DNA from: SW-9-67-25 sp964471665
GTDB lineage: Archaea > Halobacteriota > Halobacteria > Halobacteriales > Haloarculaceae
Reading direction: 5' to 3'
Assembly: GCA_964471665.1 (NCBI GenBank)
Contig: CAYYHG010000065.1
Location: forward strand, 1-14,822
Length of the DNA: 14,822 bases
Both the position numbers and the translations under genes were made by a program. Positions 6,428 to 14,394 of the stretch are shown here, piece by piece (within the stretch, counting starts at the first letter, position 1; the number at the start of each line of letters is the position of its first letter). A model generated the notes under the pieces. The model had not been told where the DNA came from and did not search any database. It was given only the letters and a program-made list of their open reading frames with translations.

Positions 6428-7338
6428 TGGCCACCACGCGAGACCGGCTCCCCGCCATCCGCGGAGCCGGCGGTGCGCGGCTGTTCCTGCTCGTGGCGCT
6501 TGTACCGCTGGGGTTGTTTTTCGCGGTGCTGTGGTTCGGACCGATGCTGTACACGCTGGTGATGAGTTTCTTCGCCGACCCGCTTGGCAACGCGCAGTTC
6601 GCCGGGCCGGCCAACTACGTCGAGGTGGTCACGAGCGAGACGTTCCCGTTCTATCTCTGGAACAGCGTCGTGTTTGCCGTCAGCACGACACTGCTGTCGC
6701 TGGTCGTGGGGCTGGGCTTTGCACTGGTGGTCGACGAACGGGTTGTCGGCCGCCACGGGCTGCGGACGCTGATGATCTTCCCGTATCTGCTGCCGACGGT
6801 CGTAGTCGTGTTCCTGTGGACGCTGCTTTTGGACCAGAACCTCGGTCTCGTCAACCGGGTGTTACTCGACCTGGGGCTGGTCTCCTCGCCGGTCGCGTTC
6901 TTCTCGACGGCCCGGCTGGCGATGCCAAGCGTCGTCGCCGCCAGCGTCTGGAAGTGGGGGTCGTTCGCGTTTTTCATCCTGCTGGCGAACCTGCAGGCCA
7001 TTCCGGACACCTACTACGAGCGGGCGCGGGTACAGGGCGCCTCCCCCTGGCAGCAGTTTCGCGACATCACACTCCCGCACCTCCGGAACGCGATCCTGCT
7101 CATCGTGCTGGTCCGGGGGATCTGGATGTTCAACAAGTTCGACATCATCTGGCTCACGACCCGCGGCGGGCCAGTCGACGTGACGACGACACTCCCGATC
7201 CGGATCTACGACCTGGCCATCCGGGCGGGCTCGTTCGGCGCCGCCACGGCCCTGGCGGGCGTCATGTTCGCCATCCTGGCCGTCGCCGGGGTGATGTACT
7301 TCGCGGTGCTGGAACCGGAAGCGGAGGTGACTGACTGA
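6427..7338 (+). CDS. ABC transporter permease, MalF/UgpA type
   Basis: This 303-aa inner-membrane subunit has six predicted helices, at about 18-48, 78-102, 113-137, 165-190, 221-235 and 270-295. The cytoplasmic EAA loop, which contacts the ATPase, is at 198-217 (YERARVQGASPWQQFRDITLP). This is the BPD_transp_1 domain of the MalF-like class. ATG 6427 overlaps the lipoprotein stop by one base, preceded by GGAG (6421-6424). An open frame extends upstream to 6022 but lies inside the lipoprotein gene and is not family-like. It pairs with the next gene to form the heterodimeric channel. Confidence 0.93.
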   Translation: MATTRDRLPAIRGAGGARLFLLVALVPLGLFFAVLWFGPMLYTLVMSFFADPLGNAQFAGPANYVEVVTSETFPFYLWNSVVFAVSTTLLSLVVGLGFALVVDERVVGRHGLRTLMIFPYLLPTVVVVFLWTLLLDQNLGLVNRVLLDLGLVSSPVAFFSTARLAMPSVVAASVWKWGSFAFFILLANLQAIPDTYYERARVQGASPWQQFRDITLPHLRNAILLIVLVRGIWMFNKFDIIWLTTRGGPVDVTTTLPIRIYDLAIRAGSFGAATALAGVMFAILAVAGVMYFAVLEPEAEVTD

Positions 7339-8210
7339 TGCTGGAGGGACGGGTCGGTGGACCCGGCGGGATCGTCTCCAGCAGGACACAGCGACGCCTC
7401 CGCCGGATCGCGCTGTATCTCACCGCCCTGGTCGTGACGGCTTTCATAATCACGCCGCTGTACATGATGGTCGTCGTCTCGTTCCAGTCGCCCGAGACGC
7501 TGTTCAGCGGCGGCGACCTCACACTGCTCCCGCCGGAGGTGTCGCTGGCGAACTTCCTGACGCTGCTCGAGGAAACAGAGACGGTACGGTACCTCCTCAA
7601 CAGCGTCCTCATCACGGGCGGGGTCGTCGTTGTCTCGACCGTGCTCGCGGTCGTGTCGGGGTACGGACTGTCGCGGTTCTCGTTCCGTGGCAAGACGGCC
7701 ACCGCGCGGCTCGTCCTGTTCAGTTACATGGTCAGCCCGATCGTGCTGGCGATCCCGCTGTACGTCATCTTCTTCACGCTCGGATTGCTGAACTCCTACA
7801 TCGCGGCCATCCTCTCGATCTCTGCCATCGCCGCGCCGTTCTCGATCTGGCTGATGTGGCAGTACTTCCAGAACATCCCGGAGACCTACGAGGAGTCTGC
7901 CTGGACCTCCGGCGCGAGCCGGTGGCGGACGGTCCGGGACGTGGTGTTGCCGATGGCGCGGCCGGGGTACGTCTCCGTGGCCATCTTCGCGTTTTCGGTC
8001 GCGTGGAACGACTACACGATGGTGAAGGTGGTGTTGAACGACCAGTCGCTGTATCCCATCACGCTCGGGTCGAGCCTCTTTCTCGACCAGCTGAGTATCG
8101 GCTGGGGCGAACAGATGGCCGTCGCCCTGCTGATGTCGGTCCCGCCGCTTCTGGTCGCGCTGTTCCTCCAGAACTACCTCCTCCAGGGATTCAACCTCGG
8201 ACACGAGTGA
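7338..8210 (+). CDS. ABC transporter permease, MalG/UgpE type
   Basis: This 290-aa second channel subunit has a basic cytoplasmic N-terminus (RTQRRLRR), a first helix at about 24-48, and core helices at about 88-112, 123-148, 152-176, 210-228 and 255-280. The EAA loop is at 182-205 (ETYEESAWTSGASRWRTVRDVVLP), close to the classical EAA-G pattern, and the C-terminus ends QGFNLGHE near the consensus of MalG proteins. The ATG overlaps the previous stop (TGATG). A strong Shine-Dalgarno sequence GGAGGTGA lies at 7323-7330, seven bases upstream. One base separates its stop from the ATPase start. Confidence 0.93.
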   Translation: MLEGRVGGPGGIVSSRTQRRLRRIALYLTALVVTAFIITPLYMMVVVSFQSPETLFSGGDLTLLPPEVSLANFLTLLEETETVRYLLNSVLITGGVVVVSTVLAVVSGYGLSRFSFRGKTATARLVLFSYMVSPIVLAIPLYVIFFTLGLLNSYIAAILSISAIAAPFSIWLMWQYFQNIPETYEESAWTSGASRWRTVRDVVLPMARPGYVSVAIFAFSVAWNDYTMVKVVLNDQSLYPITLGSSLFLDQLSIGWGEQMAVALLMSVPPLLVALFLQNYLLQGFNLGHE

Positions 8211-8211
8211 C

Positions 8212-9309
8212 ATGGCAAAAGAAATCCGACTCGACAACATCCGGAAGGAGTTCGACGACGTCGTGGCCGTCAGCGACGTCGACGTGACGTTCGAGGCCGG
8301 CGATTTCGTGTCGCTGGTCGGCCCCTCCGGATGCGGGAAGACGACGACACTCCGGATGATCGCCGGCCTCGAGACTCCGACGAGCGGCCGTCTCTCCTTC
8401 GACGGCGAGGACCTCACCGGCGCGCCACCCCAGCAGCGACCAATCTCGATGGTGTTCCAGAACACGGCCCTGTTTCCGCACATGACCTGCCGCGAGAACA
8501 TCGGGTACGGACTGGCGGTCCGGGGCGTCCCGAAGACCGAGCGCGACGAGCGCATCGAGGAAGCCGCGGGGATACTCCAGATCCCGTCCCAACTGGAGAA
8601 GATGCCGACCGAACTCTCGGGCGGGCAACAACAGCGGGTTGCGCTGGGCCGGGCGTTCGTCGAACGGCCGGACGTGCTGTTGCTCGACGAACCGATGAGC
8701 GACCTCGACGCCAAACTGAAAGAGGAACTCCGCGTCGAAATCCAGCGCCTCCACCGGAACCTCGACGCGACGATGGTCTATGTCACACACGACCAGAACG
8801 AGGCGATGACCATGAGCGACCGGATCGCGCTCATGCGCGAGGGGACCGTGGCCCAGTACGACGACCCCGAGACGCTGTTCGACCGCCCGCGAACGGAGTA
8901 CGCCGCGACGTTCATCGGGACGCCGACCGCGAACCGCCTCGCGTTCGACGTCGAGGGCGACCAGGCCGTCGGCGCGACCACCCGGTTCGACCTCCCGTCC
9001 GGTGTGTCGGCGGACGGCCCACTCACGGTCGGTGTCCGCCCGCGCGCGCTGTCGGTTGGCGACGGCTACCTCGAACTCGACGTGGCCGTCGACGTGATCG
9101 AACCCATGGGCCACGAGTACGTGGTACACTCGACCACGACCACCGGGGAGACGTCGGTCGAGTTCGTCGTCGACGACGTCGCCGGCCTGGCAGTCGGGGA
9201 CGCCGTGACGGTGGGCGCGTCTCTCGCCGACCTCCTCTTTTTTGATCCCGACGGGCGTGCCGTCGCCTACGGGAGTGACCTCGCGAGACGGGAGGCCGAG
9301 CAGCAGTGA
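8212..9309 (+). CDS. ABC transporter ATPase, MalK/UgpC type
   Basis: This 365-aa cytoplasmic ATPase powers the importer. Walker A is GPSGCGKT (37-44), Q-loop Gln83, signature LSGGQ (135-139), Walker B VLLLDE (155-160) and H-loop His193 (VTHD). All catalytic residues are present. Residues ~235-365 form the TOBE/regulatory region (GVRPRAL, EPMGHEYVV) that marks CUT1-class ATPases, which some archaea share among several importers. The gene begins one base after the permease stop and ends inside a GTGA overlap with the CoA-transferase gene, so translation is probably coupled. The exact substrate class is not revealed. Confidence 0.95.
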   Translation: MAKEIRLDNIRKEFDDVVAVSDVDVTFEAGDFVSLVGPSGCGKTTTLRMIAGLETPTSGRLSFDGEDLTGAPPQQRPISMVFQNTALFPHMTCRENIGYGLAVRGVPKTERDERIEEAAGILQIPSQLEKMPTELSGGQQQRVALGRAFVERPDVLLLDEPMSDLDAKLKEELRVEIQRLHRNLDATMVYVTHDQNEAMTMSDRIALMREGTVAQYDDPETLFDRPRTEYAATFIGTPTANRLAFDVEGDQAVGATTRFDLPSGVSADGPLTVGVRPRALSVGDGYLELDVAVDVIEPMGHEYVVHSTTTTGETSVEFVVDDVAGLAVGDAVTVGASLADLLFFDPDGRAVAYGSDLARREAEQQ

Positions 9310-10502
9310 CACACGGCCCGCTCGCGGGGCTGGAGGTTCTCGACCTGACGACGATGATAAGCGGCGGGTTCGCGACGGTGATGCTCGCCGACTTCGGTGC
9401 CGACGTCGTCGCCGTCGAACATCCCGAACACGAGGACCCGGTCCGGACGTGGGAACCGACCGAGAACGGAACCTCTGTGTGGTGGAAGAACCTCGGGCGC
9501 AACAAACACCACGTGACGCTCGATCTGAGCACCGAGGAGGGTCAGGCCATCGCCCGCGACCTCGCCGCGGAGGTCGACATCGTGGTCGAGAACTTCCGCC
9601 CGGGAACGCTCGAGCGGTGGGACCTGGCGCCCGCCGACCTGCGGGCCGACAACGAGGGGCTCGTCGTCGTCCGCGTCTCCGGGTTCGGACAGGACGGGCC
9701 CTACTCGGACCAGCCGGGCTTTGGCACCATCGCCGAGGGACTGTCGACGTTCGCCGCGATCAACGGCTTCCCGGACAGCGAGCCGCTCCTGCCGCCGATC
9801 CCGATTGCCGACCTGACGGCGGGGCTGTTCGCGGCCCTCGCCGGGATGTACGCCGTCTACGAGCGGGACGTCGGCGCCAGCGGGCAGGGACAGGTCGTCG
9901 ACGTGAGTCTGTACGAGCCGCTGTTCCGACTCATGATCGGCGACGTCGAGGCCTACGACGCCCTCGGGCACGTCCCAGAACGGACCGGAAACCACAGTCC
10001 CAACGCCGCCCCGCGGAACCTCTACGAGACTGCCGACGGCTACGTCGGGCTCTCGGCGTCGACACAGCCCATCTTCGAGAACGTGCTCTCCGCGATCGGC
10101 CGGGAGGAACTCGCCGACGACGAGCGCTTTGCCACCAACGAGGCTCGCCTCGAACACCGCGAGGAACTGGACGCGATCATCGAGAACTGGACGCGCGAAC
10201 GCGACCGTGCGGAGGTGTTGTGCGTCATGCGCGACCACGACGCCATCGTCGGACCGATCTACGACATCGGTGACGTCTTCGAGGACGAACACTTCCGGGC
10301 TCGCGAGGACCTCTCGCCGGTCGCCGACGACGACCTCGGAACCGTCCACACCCAGGCGGCCATCCCGAAGTTCTCCCGCACACCCGGCTCCGTCGACCGG
10401 CTCGGCGGCGAACACGGCGCAGACACCGCTGCCGTCTACCGGGACCTGCTCGGGCTCTCGGAGAGCACACTCCGGGAACTCCGCGAGAACGGGATCATCT
10501 GA
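9306..10502 (+). CDS. Class III CoA-transferase (CaiB/BaiF/formyl-CoA transferase family)
   Basis: This 398-aa cytosolic enzyme of the family III CoA-transferases moves CoA between a thioester and a carboxylic acid. It has the typical N-terminal start (LAGLEVLDLTTMISGGFATVMLADFGADV), VSGFGQDGPYS at 124-134, and the catalytic Asp at 169 (PIADLTAGLFAALAGMYA), which forms the acyl-anhydride in characterised members. Length and both lobes match the family. The start is GTG 9306, overlapping the ATPase stop by 4 nt (GTGA); GGAGG lies at 9291-9295. Family members act on carnitine, formate/oxalate, succinate, bile acids, aryl acids and others, and this sequence does not decide among them. Its place as last gene of an ABC operon suggests it activates the imported compound or a product of it. 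Confidence 0.93.
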   Translation: MTHGPLAGLEVLDLTTMISGGFATVMLADFGADVVAVEHPEHEDPVRTWEPTENGTSVWWKNLGRNKHHVTLDLSTEEGQAIARDLAAEVDIVVENFRPGTLERWDLAPADLRADNEGLVVVRVSGFGQDGPYSDQPGFGTIAEGLSTFAAINGFPDSEPLLPPIPIADLTAGLFAALAGMYAVYERDVGASGQGQVVDVSLYEPLFRLMIGDVEAYDALGHVPERTGNHSPNAAPRNLYETADGYVGLSASTQPIFENVLSAIGREELADDERFATNEARLEHREELDAIIENWTRERDRAEVLCVMRDHDAIVGPIYDIGDVFEDEHFRAREDLSPVADDDLGTVHTQAAIPKFSRTPGSVDRLGGEHGADTAAVYRDLLGLSESTLRELRENGII

Positions 10503-10516
10503 CGGCGGCAGCCGTC
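10501..10516 (+). terminator. Hairpin at the end of the ABC/CoA-transferase operon
   Basis: GACGGC-GGCA-GCCGTC is a perfect 6-bp stem with a 4-nt loop, beginning within the stop codon of the CoA-transferase gene. It lies in the 39-bp gap between convergent genes. No T tract follows, so termination activity is a guess. Confidence 0.4.
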
Positions 10517-10541
10517 GGCCGCGACGGGTCTGGGGGCACGC

Positions 10542-13421
10542 TCACTCGAACAGTTCCTCGAACACCTTCCGCTGTGCAGTCCGCAGGTGCTGGTGGTAGG
10601 TCGGGCGAGAGACCCCCATGGCGTCGGCCAGGTCGTTCCCGTCGATCTCGCGGGGCTGGTCGAAAAAGCCCCCGAGGTACGCCGTCCGCAGGGCGGTCTC
10701 CTGGCGGTCGGTGAAGCGGTCCGCGAGTGACGCACGGAACTCCTGGCGGGTCCCGACCGGCCGCTCGTGTTCGTGGTAGCCCACGAGGTCGGTCCCGGGA
10801 TGGTGGCGCTCGACGAGTTCGAAGAGGTCCCGGGCCTCGGACTCGAAGGGTAGCTCGACGGTGACGCGCGTGGTGCCCTGCTCGGCGCTGACCTCGCTGA
10901 CCACGGCGCCGAACTCGCTGACTCGCTCGATCAGTGAGTCGTCGACAGTCAGTTCCACCAGACACTCGCCGTCGTTGTCGGCGATGAGCCCGGCGTCGTC
11001 GACCCCGTCGGGCACCCCGGCCGCCGCCACGACCGCCTCGCAGTCGTCACAGTCGGCAGTGAGATACATCCGGAGCCGGCCGTCCGCGCGGTAGTCGAAA
11101 TCCGCGAGTGCGACGGGACACTCGCTGTCGAGTGAGATCCTGCCAAACAGCAGGTCGGGATCGTCGATTGCCAGTTGCAGTTCGATCATCCGGTCGGCGT
11201 CGAGGATCCGCCCGCGCTCGACGGCGTTGATGGCGTTTGCGACCGCCCGCCCGAGTGCCGAGAGGACAACCTGTTCGCGCTCGTCGAAGGCACCCTGCTG
11301 GTCGGCGAACACCGCGGCCACGCCGTAGGTCGTGTCCCTGTACGCGATCGGAATGACGATACACGTCTCGGGGCCGTCCTCGGTACAGCCCAGCGCGGTG
11401 GCGCCGTCGTCGTCACCCACGACAATCTGTGGTGTCCCCTGTGCGAGCGTGGTTCCCACGGGATTGGACCGATCGAGCGCGAACGAGACGTCCCCGACTG
11501 GGACTGACGCCTCGCCAGCCCACTCCCGGGGCGAGAGCGTCTCGCCGGTCACGCCGGGCCGTCCGATCCAGGCGAACGTGTAGGGCTCGGTCGCCGCCAG
11601 TTCGGAGACGACCTCCGACTCGAGTTCCTCGCGGGTGGTGGCGCCCACCAGTACCTCCACCGTGTTCTCGATGAGGCCGTTGATACGCTCCAGGACGGAC
11701 TCGAGGTGTTCGCGCGTCTCCCGCACTTGCCGTTCTCGTCTGGCGCGGGTACACGCCGCCGAAGCGGCCGTCGACAGCAGCGCCAGGACCTGTTCGTCGG
11801 TCTCGTCGAAGGCGTCGAGTTCGCTCGAGGCGACGCTGATGGTGCCGTGGACGCCCATCGGGTAGTACATCGCCGACCTGAGGACGCCGGCGCGTGATTC
11901 GACGTCGACCGCGCGCAGGTCGTCGACGACACGGGACTCGCCGGTTGCGAACACGCTCCCGGGCATTCCCTCGCCGACGTCGTAGGCGGGGCGGTCCAGG
12001 ACGGGAACCTCCACCGTCGACGTCTGGGCCCCCAACTCCAGCCGTTCGGCGTCGGTGTCGTACAGGCGAACCACGTTGGCCTCGAACCCGAGGACATCCC
12101 GCGAGGCTGTCGCGACGAGTTCGGCAACCTCTTTGCGCGAGCGGGCCTGCATCAGCGACCGTGTCGTCTCGAGCAATCCCGAGAGTCGCTCGCGGTGTGT
12201 GGCAATTTCGGTGATGTCCCTGACGACGCCGACGACCTGTGTGACCTCGCCGTCCTCGAACACCGGCCGGTACCAGGCCTCGAGCGTGACGTCCTCGTCC
12301 AGTTCGACGGTGTGGTGGGCCTCGTGGCCGTCGAGCGCCCGCCTGGCGTGGTCGCATATCGCCGGATACTCGCTGTAGATGTCGAAGATGGACTCGCCGA
12401 CGGTCTCGTCTGGCTCGAACTCCAGTGACTTCAGTCCCTGGCCCCGTGTCAGCGTGTAGGTTCCCTCGGGATCCAGCGCGAACACGACGATGGGAACGTT
12501 CTCGGTGACCGTCTCCAGTCGCCGCTCGTTCGACCGGATGCGGTCCTCGTACCGGTGCTGTTCGACGATGTAGCTGATCCAGTCGGTGAGCAGGTCGAGA
12601 AACGTCCGTTCGAACGACGAGAACTCACGCTCGCGGGGTTCGGAACTGGCAAAGCAGATTGTTCCGTACTGCTGATCCTCGACGGATATCGTCGCGCCGA
12701 GATAACAGCCCAGCCCGAGTCGCTCGTGGGCGGGGTCGTCGTCCCATCCCTCCGCACTCGCGTCGACAACTGCCTGGATTCCCTTCTGATCGACTGTTCG
12801 CCGGCAGTACGTCTCGGGGAGCGGAAGAGCCGCCCCCTTCCGGAGTTCGGGGTGGTCGCCGATCATTTCGACGACCGACAGCGAGTCGTCCTCGATACGG
12901 GTCAGCAGGCCCAACTCCATGCCGAGTCGCTCGCGACCGATTTCGAGCATTCGCGCTATCTTCTCGGACCGCGAGCGGTCTGGATCCGACGCCAGGTCGT
13001 GGAGCAACTGGATGGACTGTTCGCTGGCGCGCAACTCCTCGCGGGTACGTCTGCGATCCGTGATCTCCCGGACGAGCAGCGACAGCCCCTCCGAGGCTGG
13101 ATACACCCGTATCTCCAACCACCTGCCCCGCTCTGTGTCGCGCGTCTCGACCGTGGTGGGTTCCCCACTCGCGAGCGCCTCCTCGAGACGCTTCTGGACG
13201 CGGACACCCGGAATCACCTCGCGGACGTCAGTTCCAACGAGTCCCGAATCGCCGCCGTCGAGCAGTTCGCGGGCCGCCTCGTTGGCGTCGGCGACTCTCC
13301 AGTCGCCTTCGACCGTGACGAACCCGTCGCCGATCCGATCGAGCCTGCTGTCACTGCCGCCGGGCCGCTCCGCCGTCGCCGCTTCGCCGCCGTCTGGCGT
13401 CGCTGGCCGGTCGTCTGTCAT
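10542..13421 (-). CDS. Bat-like multi-domain sensor/regulator (PAS-GAF-PAS-GAF-GAF-BAT-HTH_10)
   Basis: This 959-aa soluble protein resembles bacterio-opsin activators but is larger than classical Bat. Probable order: PAS ~25-125 (ending LVREITDRRR), GAF ~135-290, PAS ~295-405 (VVRDITE), GAF ~415-560, GAF ~575-735, BAT-associated domain ~740-890 (MIELQLAIDDPDLLFG), HTH_10 ~898-952 (LTDRQETALRTAYLGGFFDQPRE region: here FTDRQETALRTAYLGGFFDQ, then LADAMGVSRPTYHQHLRTAQRK). PAS/GAF domains usually sense redox, light or small ligands; no heme or flavin motif is obvious. There is no kinase domain or membrane helix, so sensing and DNA binding sit in one chain. ATG 13421 is preferred: the in-frame extension to 13658 is poor in acidic residues and low in complexity. 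It is convergent with the ABC operon. Confidence 0.88.
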   Translation of the reverse strand: MTDDRPATPDGGEAATAERPGGSDSRLDRIGDGFVTVEGDWRVADANEAARELLDGGDSGLVGTDVREVIPGVRVQKRLEEALASGEPTTVETRDTERGRWLEIRVYPASEGLSLLVREITDRRRTREELRASEQSIQLLHDLASDPDRSRSEKIARMLEIGRERLGMELGLLTRIEDDSLSVVEMIGDHPELRKGAALPLPETYCRRTVDQKGIQAVVDASAEGWDDDPAHERLGLGCYLGATISVEDQQYGTICFASSEPREREFSSFERTFLDLLTDWISYIVEQHRYEDRIRSNERRLETVTENVPIVVFALDPEGTYTLTRGQGLKSLEFEPDETVGESIFDIYSEYPAICDHARRALDGHEAHHTVELDEDVTLEAWYRPVFEDGEVTQVVGVVRDITEIATHRERLSGLLETTRSLMQARSRKEVAELVATASRDVLGFEANVVRLYDTDAERLELGAQTSTVEVPVLDRPAYDVGEGMPGSVFATGESRVVDDLRAVDVESRAGVLRSAMYYPMGVHGTISVASSELDAFDETDEQVLALLSTAASAACTRARRERQVRETREHLESVLERINGLIENTVEVLVGATTREELESEVVSELAATEPYTFAWIGRPGVTGETLSPREWAGEASVPVGDVSFALDRSNPVGTTLAQGTPQIVVGDDDGATALGCTEDGPETCIVIPIAYRDTTYGVAAVFADQQGAFDEREQVVLSALGRAVANAINAVERGRILDADRMIELQLAIDDPDLLFGRISLDSECPVALADFDYRADGRLRMYLTADCDDCEAVVAAAGVPDGVDDAGLIADNDGECLVELTVDDSLIERVSEFGAVVSEVSAEQGTTRVTVELPFESEARDLFELVERHHPGTDLVGYHEHERPVGTRQEFRASLADRFTDRQETALRTAYLGGFFDQPREIDGNDLADAMGVSRPTYHQHLRTAQRKVFEELFE

Positions 13422-13534
13422 ACGTGTCTGTTCGCCTTTTGTCGACCCCTGATCACACCGGTCGCCCTCTCCTGGACCGCCACCCAGAGATGCGGCCGGG
13501 TTAGGACTTCCAGTTCCCGAACCGGTTCGCTCAT
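13418..13534 (-). CDS. Possible 38-aa upstream ORF overlapping the Bat-like start
   Basis: ATG 13534 opens a 38-codon frame (MSEPVRELEVL...) whose TGA overlaps the Bat-like ATG by 4 nt (ATGA). A weak A/T box (minus strand ATACACAAA, 13561-13553) lies 19-27 bp upstream of its ATG. The peptide is not acidic and matches no family I know. It could be a leader peptide giving translational coupling, or chance. Confidence 0.25.
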   Translation of the reverse strand: MSEPVRELEVLTRPHLWVAVQERATGVIRGRQKANRHV

Positions 13535-13692
13535 ACCCCGACTGACTGACTGTTTGTGTATCCGGACACATAAGATCTGTCGTAGTTCGTCGTTTCTTCG
13601 CTCCCGAATCCACCAGGGTTCTGTGAGCACGGCCCGCGACATCCGTGCCTCGTCGCAACCCGTGGCCAGCTGCCTTTGGAAAATCAAATTAG

Positions 13693-13740
13693 TTTGTGTT
13701 ACAAAGTACCTGGCATAGCAAACTTTTTGTGTGTACAGTA
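13693..13740. promoter_or_regulatory. Two related motifs, candidate operator pair
   Basis: TTTGTGTTACAAAGTA (13693-13708) and TTTGTGTGTACAGTA (13726-13740) share TTTGTG, TACA and GTA and begin 33 bp apart, about three helical turns. The first contains a perfect palindrome, TTTGT-GTT-ACAAA (13693-13705). The second lies in the TATA-to-start region of the gene at 13754, where a bound repressor would block initiation. Confidence 0.4.
13721..13728 (+). promoter_or_regulatory. TATA-like box for the membrane-protein unit
   Basis: AACTTTTT lies 26-33 bp before the ATG at 13754, in an A/T-rich patch. The spacing fits a leaderless transcript. Confidence 0.5.
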
Positions 13741-13753
13741 TCTCCCGCTACAC

Positions 13754-14392
13754 ATGGGCGCAGACGCGAACTCGTATTCCGAGTCTGAAATCGACACGGA
13801 CGCGCTTCGAGAGGAGGTCAACCAGATCAAAGACGCGATGGGATTACAGGAGCGGTACCCGAGCCGCTTCCCACTCTGGCTGGTCTACGGCGTCCTGGTG
13901 GCCTTCGCAGCGGCGGCCTCACAGTTCATCGTCCTCAACCGCCTGCCGGGCTGGTATCACCCCCTCGCCTGGATTGGCTGCATGGGCGTTGCGGGAATCG
14001 TTCAGTGGGCCCGGGCTACCGGACGCGACCAGAAACCGACTGGCAGCAAACCGAACATCGCGTTGCAGTTCGGGGCGATCTTCGCATACTACGCCGTCAT
14101 CATCGTGGCCATCGGTGCGTTCCCATCTGTCGGCTACCTCGTCGAGAGCGCGGTCATTTTCGGGATGATAGTCGGGCTTGTCGGCGTCGGCTACGTCGTC
14201 GTTGGCTCGTCGCTCGCGGCCTACTACATCCGCAAGCGAGACCGGTACACCTTCTATGCCGGCGGCCTCTGGATGCTCGTACTGGCGGTCGCAATCCCGG
14301 TCGTACCGACGCTGCGGACCTGGGGGTACGCCACCTTCGGTGGCCTGTACCTGCTCCATTCGGTTGCGGCCTACCTCCTGTTGAGGAGGTGA
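13754..14392 (+). CDS. Six-helix integral membrane protein of unknown function
   Basis: This 212-aa protein has a polar acidic N-terminal segment (1-38, SESEIDTDALREEVNQIKDAM, helical). Likely helices follow at about 40-61, 69-85, 103-122, 131-157, 166-184 and 190-210. The loops RATGRDQKPTGSKPN (87-101) and YIRKRDRYT (158-166) are basic and so probably cytoplasmic. I see no transporter, protease or enzyme motif. ATG 13754 is preferred over an in-frame ATG at 13676 because the latter precedes the TATA-like box and would add 26 unlike residues. The next gene starts 2 bases after its stop, so the pair is an operon. The arrangement of a membrane protein plus a small winged-helix regulator suggests locally controlled membrane function. 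Confidence 0.85.
   Translation: MGADANSYSESEIDTDALREEVNQIKDAMGLQERYPSRFPLWLVYGVLVAFAAAASQFIVLNRLPGWYHPLAWIGCMGVAGIVQWARATGRDQKPTGSKPNIALQFGAIFAYYAVIIVAIGAFPSVGYLVESAVIFGMIVGLVGVGYVVVGSSLAAYYIRKRDRYTFYAGGLWMLVLAVAIPVVPTLRTWGYATFGGLYLLHSVAAYLLLRR
14385..14392 (+). promoter_or_regulatory. Strong Shine-Dalgarno sequence inside the upstream stop
   Basis: GGAGGTGA ends with the TGA stop of the membrane-protein gene and sits 2 bases before the ATG at 14395. It supports coupled translation and fixes the regulator's start, although an open frame extends far upstream. Confidence 0.75.
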
Positions 14393-14394
14393 CG

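Larger units (their letters stand above)
13422..13753. other. Divergent spacer between the Bat-like gene and the membrane-protein unit
   Basis: This 332-bp gap contains three GACT units (13540-13551 region), the possible upstream ORF, and an A/T-rich half (about 13676-13740) that differs sharply from the surrounding GC-rich sequence. The A/T-rich half holds the promoter of the gene at 13754 and two related motifs (listed separately). No RNA gene was seen. Confidence 0.6.

Noticed and set aside
7206..8714. 502-codon minus-strand open frame across permease and ATPase genes
   Set aside because: It is antisense to two well-supported genes; its low-complexity Arg/Asp/Glu/His composition is typical of a shadow frame.
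13422..13658. In-frame N-terminal extension of the Bat-like protein to ATG 13658 or 13571
   Set aside because: The added residues are rich in Gly, Ser, Thr and Arg and poor in acidic residues, unlike the rest of the protein. An internal start at 13421 fits better, though transcript mapping would decide.
12555..13718. Plus-strand open frame opposite the Bat-like gene
   Set aside because: The Bat-like protein is supported by several domains on the other strand; this frame shows no family signature.
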